Below are positions 18,458-21,076 of a DNA stretch of 21,076 bases, piece after piece. Where the stretch lies: assembly GCA_001931905.2 (NCBI GenBank), contig MSJI02000266.1, forward strand, positions 1-21,076. Reading direction: 5' to 3'. The position numbers and the translations under genes were made by a program. Position 1 is the stretch's first letter; each line of letters starts with the position of its first letter. This stretch comes from Cladosporium sp. IMV 00045 (lineage: Eukaryota; Ascomycota; Dothideomycetes; Cladosporiales; Cladosporiaceae). The notes under the pieces were generated by a model that saw only the letters and a list, made by a program, of their open reading frames with translations, did not search any database and was not told where the DNA came from.

Positions 18458-19888
18458 TGTGATGTACTGTTGTACACCAATGGGTGACGACTTGGGAGGT
18501 GATAAATGTTATATAGCTTACCGATTAGTCATATCGAACAGATGGTCGTTCAGCCCGACCACCGTATCATATTCACGACACAAAAGACAAATATAATCCT
18601 CCATTAATCTGACTCTCAGTATGAACAAGAAACTAGCACCATGAAGTCGTGAGCCGTGGCTCCTACCTCAGTGCATTTCCTCACCGCGCTCCAGAACTGA
18701 AATGCTACACTCAACCGACAAGGCACGAAGCAACGAAAACCTCACACCAACACAACATGAATACATGTAAAACAGGGCAGTAACAAGTACCTCTCACAAG
18801 TACAAGACCTGTTCAGATCTAGACCCCCTTCCTCCTCAGCAGCCCAGCAAAGCCAAGCCCCAAACCGCAGCACCCAGCAGCTCCGTTACGCAGACAGGTC
18901 AGGATGATATGAAATATCCCTCATGCAAGCTCGCGCCACGCCTGCAGGGTGCGTTGCTCCCCTCTGCGCCCTAGGCATGTCATAGAAAAAGGTAAATAGA
19001 TTGCGAACTTTTGCTAAAAAGCCGCAAACTGCGCACTTGACGAGTCTGCGACGAACACAGCCCGGTGGGACAGAATGATGCCGGCTCTTGATTGGCTTAC
19101 TGTACGAAGCGCCGATGGTGTCCATTGGTGAGCTGGGGACCTGCGCACCGTGAGGTGATGGAGAGTCGGGAGTAGTGTAGTGGTTTGGTAGGTAAGGTGG
19201 GCATCGGCAGAAGGTACATCTCGCAGGGTACTCGTTTGTTTCCTGTTCTCGCCCTCGGCAAATAGATTGTCGTGCGCGAGAATGAGAGCGGGTTTCGCGG
19301 GAAGGATTTGGACGATCAACATGGGGAGTGATGTTCGATGCGAGAGAACGTTCGCTTGTTCGGGGCCCGAACGAATGGGCGATGAACTTTCGTGGTAAGC
19401 TGAGATCTGTTGAAATGTAGGAATGGATATATGGTTTTATCAAGTGATGGGCTTCGGTGAGGTAACAGCAAGCCTCCGAGACATGAGGGAGTAATAATGT
19501 GTACAATGAGAAGAAATGAAATATGAGCGGAATAATGATCGTAAACGAGTAAAAAGCACTCGTGAGCCTGCATATTATGTTTGATTTGGATCTGTAGTAA
19601 AAGTAAAAGATAAACTCCGCCAACGCCATCGCTAATAATTGATATTGATCATTTCCCTGGTTTCCCGCGCAGAATGCCTTGAAAGCGGCACAAAGAGGTA
19701 TCTTGTTCGCATAAAAATCCCAAAAAGAAAAGAAAAAGAACGACACACGTGCATTCGCCGTGCAGTAACTCCATGATATCGTCAAGCCATCCTTCATGAT
19801 AGCCGGTGACCAACGCCGTCGCCAAAAAGTAAAGCAGAAAATTGTCGCGGTCTGAGACAAAATCTCAAAGAGTGGAGGATTTTGTTCT
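18458..19888. other. Intergenic region, mostly 3' flank of the minus-strand membrane protein gene
   Basis: About 1.4 kb. A long open frame on the minus strand (to about 18886) begins only from a TTG, is full of low-complexity aromatic and Ser/Arg stretches and has no recognisable domain, so I take it as chance reading of the 3' flank. AT-rich sequence at about 19400-19740 fits UTR or spacer. The part near 18458-18560 is the upstream side of the tRNA gene. Confidence 0.4.
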
Positions 19889-20848
19889 TTAGTTGAGATT
19901 GATACCCTTGAGCATCAGATTCTCCCACCAGCGGCGCAGGCCGAGGACGGTCTCCTTGCCGTCGTCGCGCTTGTCCATACCAGCGGGATCGCCAACGATA
20001 CCAGCCATGAGCCAGTATCCCGCAACAACCCAGGCTGCGACTATAACGCCGATACTGAGGATAGGACTGACGAGGTGAACGAAGACGAGCATGCCAGGGT
20101 GGAAGACGCCATCTTCGTTTGCGTGAGGTGGCAGTGGCGTGTAGATGGATTTCAGTTGGAGGTTGAGAGCAGGGCCGAGTAATGAGGCGAGCTGTTGGCC
20201 GTATGTGATGCGTCGCGCGCAGAGGCGTACAGGTTGCGATAGGGTCGTGATGACGAGAGAAATGAGAGTCCAGATGAGGTTGAGCAAGGACAGCGCAAAG
20301 ACGGGGCCAGACAGGAAGAAGAGGATCTTCATTGCCTTTTCTTCTTGCAAGGCGAGACCAGCGTCGATCTCGGAGTCGACATCTGAAAAGGTCGCGCTTG
20401 CGGCATCGTCTCTTGACGGGTGGAGTGATTGACGAGGCGAACGATTTGATCGAGGCGATTGGGCGCTATAGAAAGCCTTCTCTGGATCTCTACCGCTATC
20501 CCGTTTGCTCCGTCTATTCTGTTTGCCTTGTTCCTTTGCCATTCCCTTCTCGAGATCGAATGATGACATGCCAGTTAATGTGGAGCTTTGGCCTGCCGAG
20601 GACATGGAAGCACTCTTATACACAGAGCCGTTCGTGAGGTTCGTCGCAGGCTGTTGTTCCTCGCCTGTCGCCAATGTCTCGTCGCTTGTGACACGTTCCG
20701 AGGTCCTGAGCGGCAGCTGGGCGCAGGGCTCGGGATACCTGGGCGTGTCGACCGCGTGAGAGGCCGGGCTGGCGAAAGGGTCGACGAGCATCGGTCGGGA
20801 TTTGGATGTATCTGGCGCAGTCGAAGGCGCCGAGTCAGACATGGTCAT
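19889..20848 (-). CDS. Conserved fungal membrane protein of unknown function, 319 aa
   Basis: One uninterrupted frame with ATG at 20848 (a second ATG two codons later). Residues 1-160 are polar, Ser/Pro-rich and probably disordered. The conserved part starts near LQEEKAMKILFFLSGPVFALSLLNLIWTLISLVI (about 168-200, first hydrophobic region). It continues with RRITYGQQLASLLGPALNLQL and IYTPLPPHANED, then a second long hydrophobic region about 252-284 (MLVFVHLVSPILSIGVIVAAW). It ends with VGDPAGMDKRDDGKETVLGLRRWWENL. I recall unnamed Pezizomycotina proteins with the same layout but know no function. The cytosolic N-tail and two hydrophobic regions suggest a small integral membrane protein of ER, Golgi or plasma membrane. 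No signal peptide is present. Nothing in the neighbours points to a role. Confidence 0.8.
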   Translation of the reverse strand: MTMSDSAPSTAPDTSKSRPMLVDPFASPASHAVDTPRYPEPCAQLPLRTSERVTSDETLATGEEQQPATNLTNGSVYKSASMSSAGQSSTLTGMSSFDLEKGMAKEQGKQNRRSKRDSGRDPEKAFYSAQSPRSNRSPRQSLHPSRDDAASATFSDVDSEIDAGLALQEEKAMKILFFLSGPVFALSLLNLIWTLISLVITTLSQPVRLCARRITYGQQLASLLGPALNLQLKSIYTPLPPHANEDGVFHPGMLVFVHLVSPILSIGVIVAAWVVAGYWLMAGIVGDPAGMDKRDDGKETVLGLRRWWENLMLKGINLN

Positions 20849-21076
20849 GAAGACAGAGCCAGCGTGCTGCGTGGTACAGGCGGCGGTGCCGCAGTGATCA
20901 TGAGCCAGCGGAGGGACCTGGCCGGGTGTTGATGGTGGGCGATGGGCACCTCCTGGGAGAGATGCTGGCGGTGATGGCGGTGGTGGTGACGGACGGCATG
21001 GGGAGAGGAGGAGGAGGCTCAGTTGGACTATGTATTCAGGTAATCAGGCGGTGCCATGGCTGCCCACTCCTCCTGC
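20849..21076. other. Right-edge upstream region
   Basis: It lies just upstream of the minus-strand gene ending at 20848 and is GC-rich, with G-rich repeats of GGTGGTGG/GGAGGAGG type at about 20970-21020. This reads as a CT/CCA-rich promoter or 5' UTR on the coding strand. No gene is supported before the window ends. Confidence 0.35.

Noticed and set aside
18886..19860. Long minus-strand open frame, 324 codons
   Set aside because: It starts from TTG, not ATG; composition is low-complexity (runs of Phe, Ser/Arg), no domain is visible, and it lies in the 3' flank of the gene at 19889-20848. Transcript data or conservation would be needed to revive it.

Overview
This window reads as nuclear DNA of a filamentous ascomycete (Pezizomycotina). 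Genes are mostly intron-poor, with short GT-AG introns (about 48-65 bases) carrying CTAAC/CTGAC-like branch points. It also holds a dispersed single 5S rRNA gene, an intron-containing tRNA-Asp, a HET-domain gene and a GAF-type hybrid histidine kinase. The class is less certain; Dothideomycetes is only an impression from the protein content.

Layout. 1-1043: a Ser-rich, low-complexity hypothetical protein on the minus strand. 1044-3851: about 2.8 kb with no gene I can support. 3852-7862 (minus): a 3-exon hybrid histidine kinase of 1232 aa (GAF, HisKA, HATPase, receiver). Its first intron is best explained as a spliceosomal twin intron (stwintron). About 8798-8924 (minus): a degenerate 5S rRNA copy. 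8972-11226 (minus): a multi-exon, four-TM fungal membrane protein whose middle needs unusual introns or a frameshift. 11227-12409: divergent intergenic region. 12410-13629 (plus): a 3-exon P-loop sulfotransferase-like protein. 13957-14076 (minus): an intact 5S rRNA gene between two convergent genes. 14294-15946 (minus): a HET-domain protein with an Arg-rich N-terminal extension and a C-terminal TM segment. 16351-17420 (plus): a mitochondrial carrier of the YPR011C-like type, broken by a 4-bp tandem duplication and a second frameshift. 18371-18457 (minus): tRNA-Asp(GUC) with a 15-nt intron. 19889-20848 (minus): a conserved fungal membrane protein with two hydrophobic regions.

No gene cluster with one shared pathway is evident. 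These are independent genes: one signalling protein, one putative allorecognition/cell-death protein, two membrane proteins of unknown role, one putative sulfotransferase, and scattered pol III genes. The observations most worth checking are the stwintron in the kinase gene, the freshly broken carrier gene, the odd middle of the membrane-protein gene, and the possible organelle-targeting N-terminus of the HET protein. I see no previously undescribed multi-gene system.
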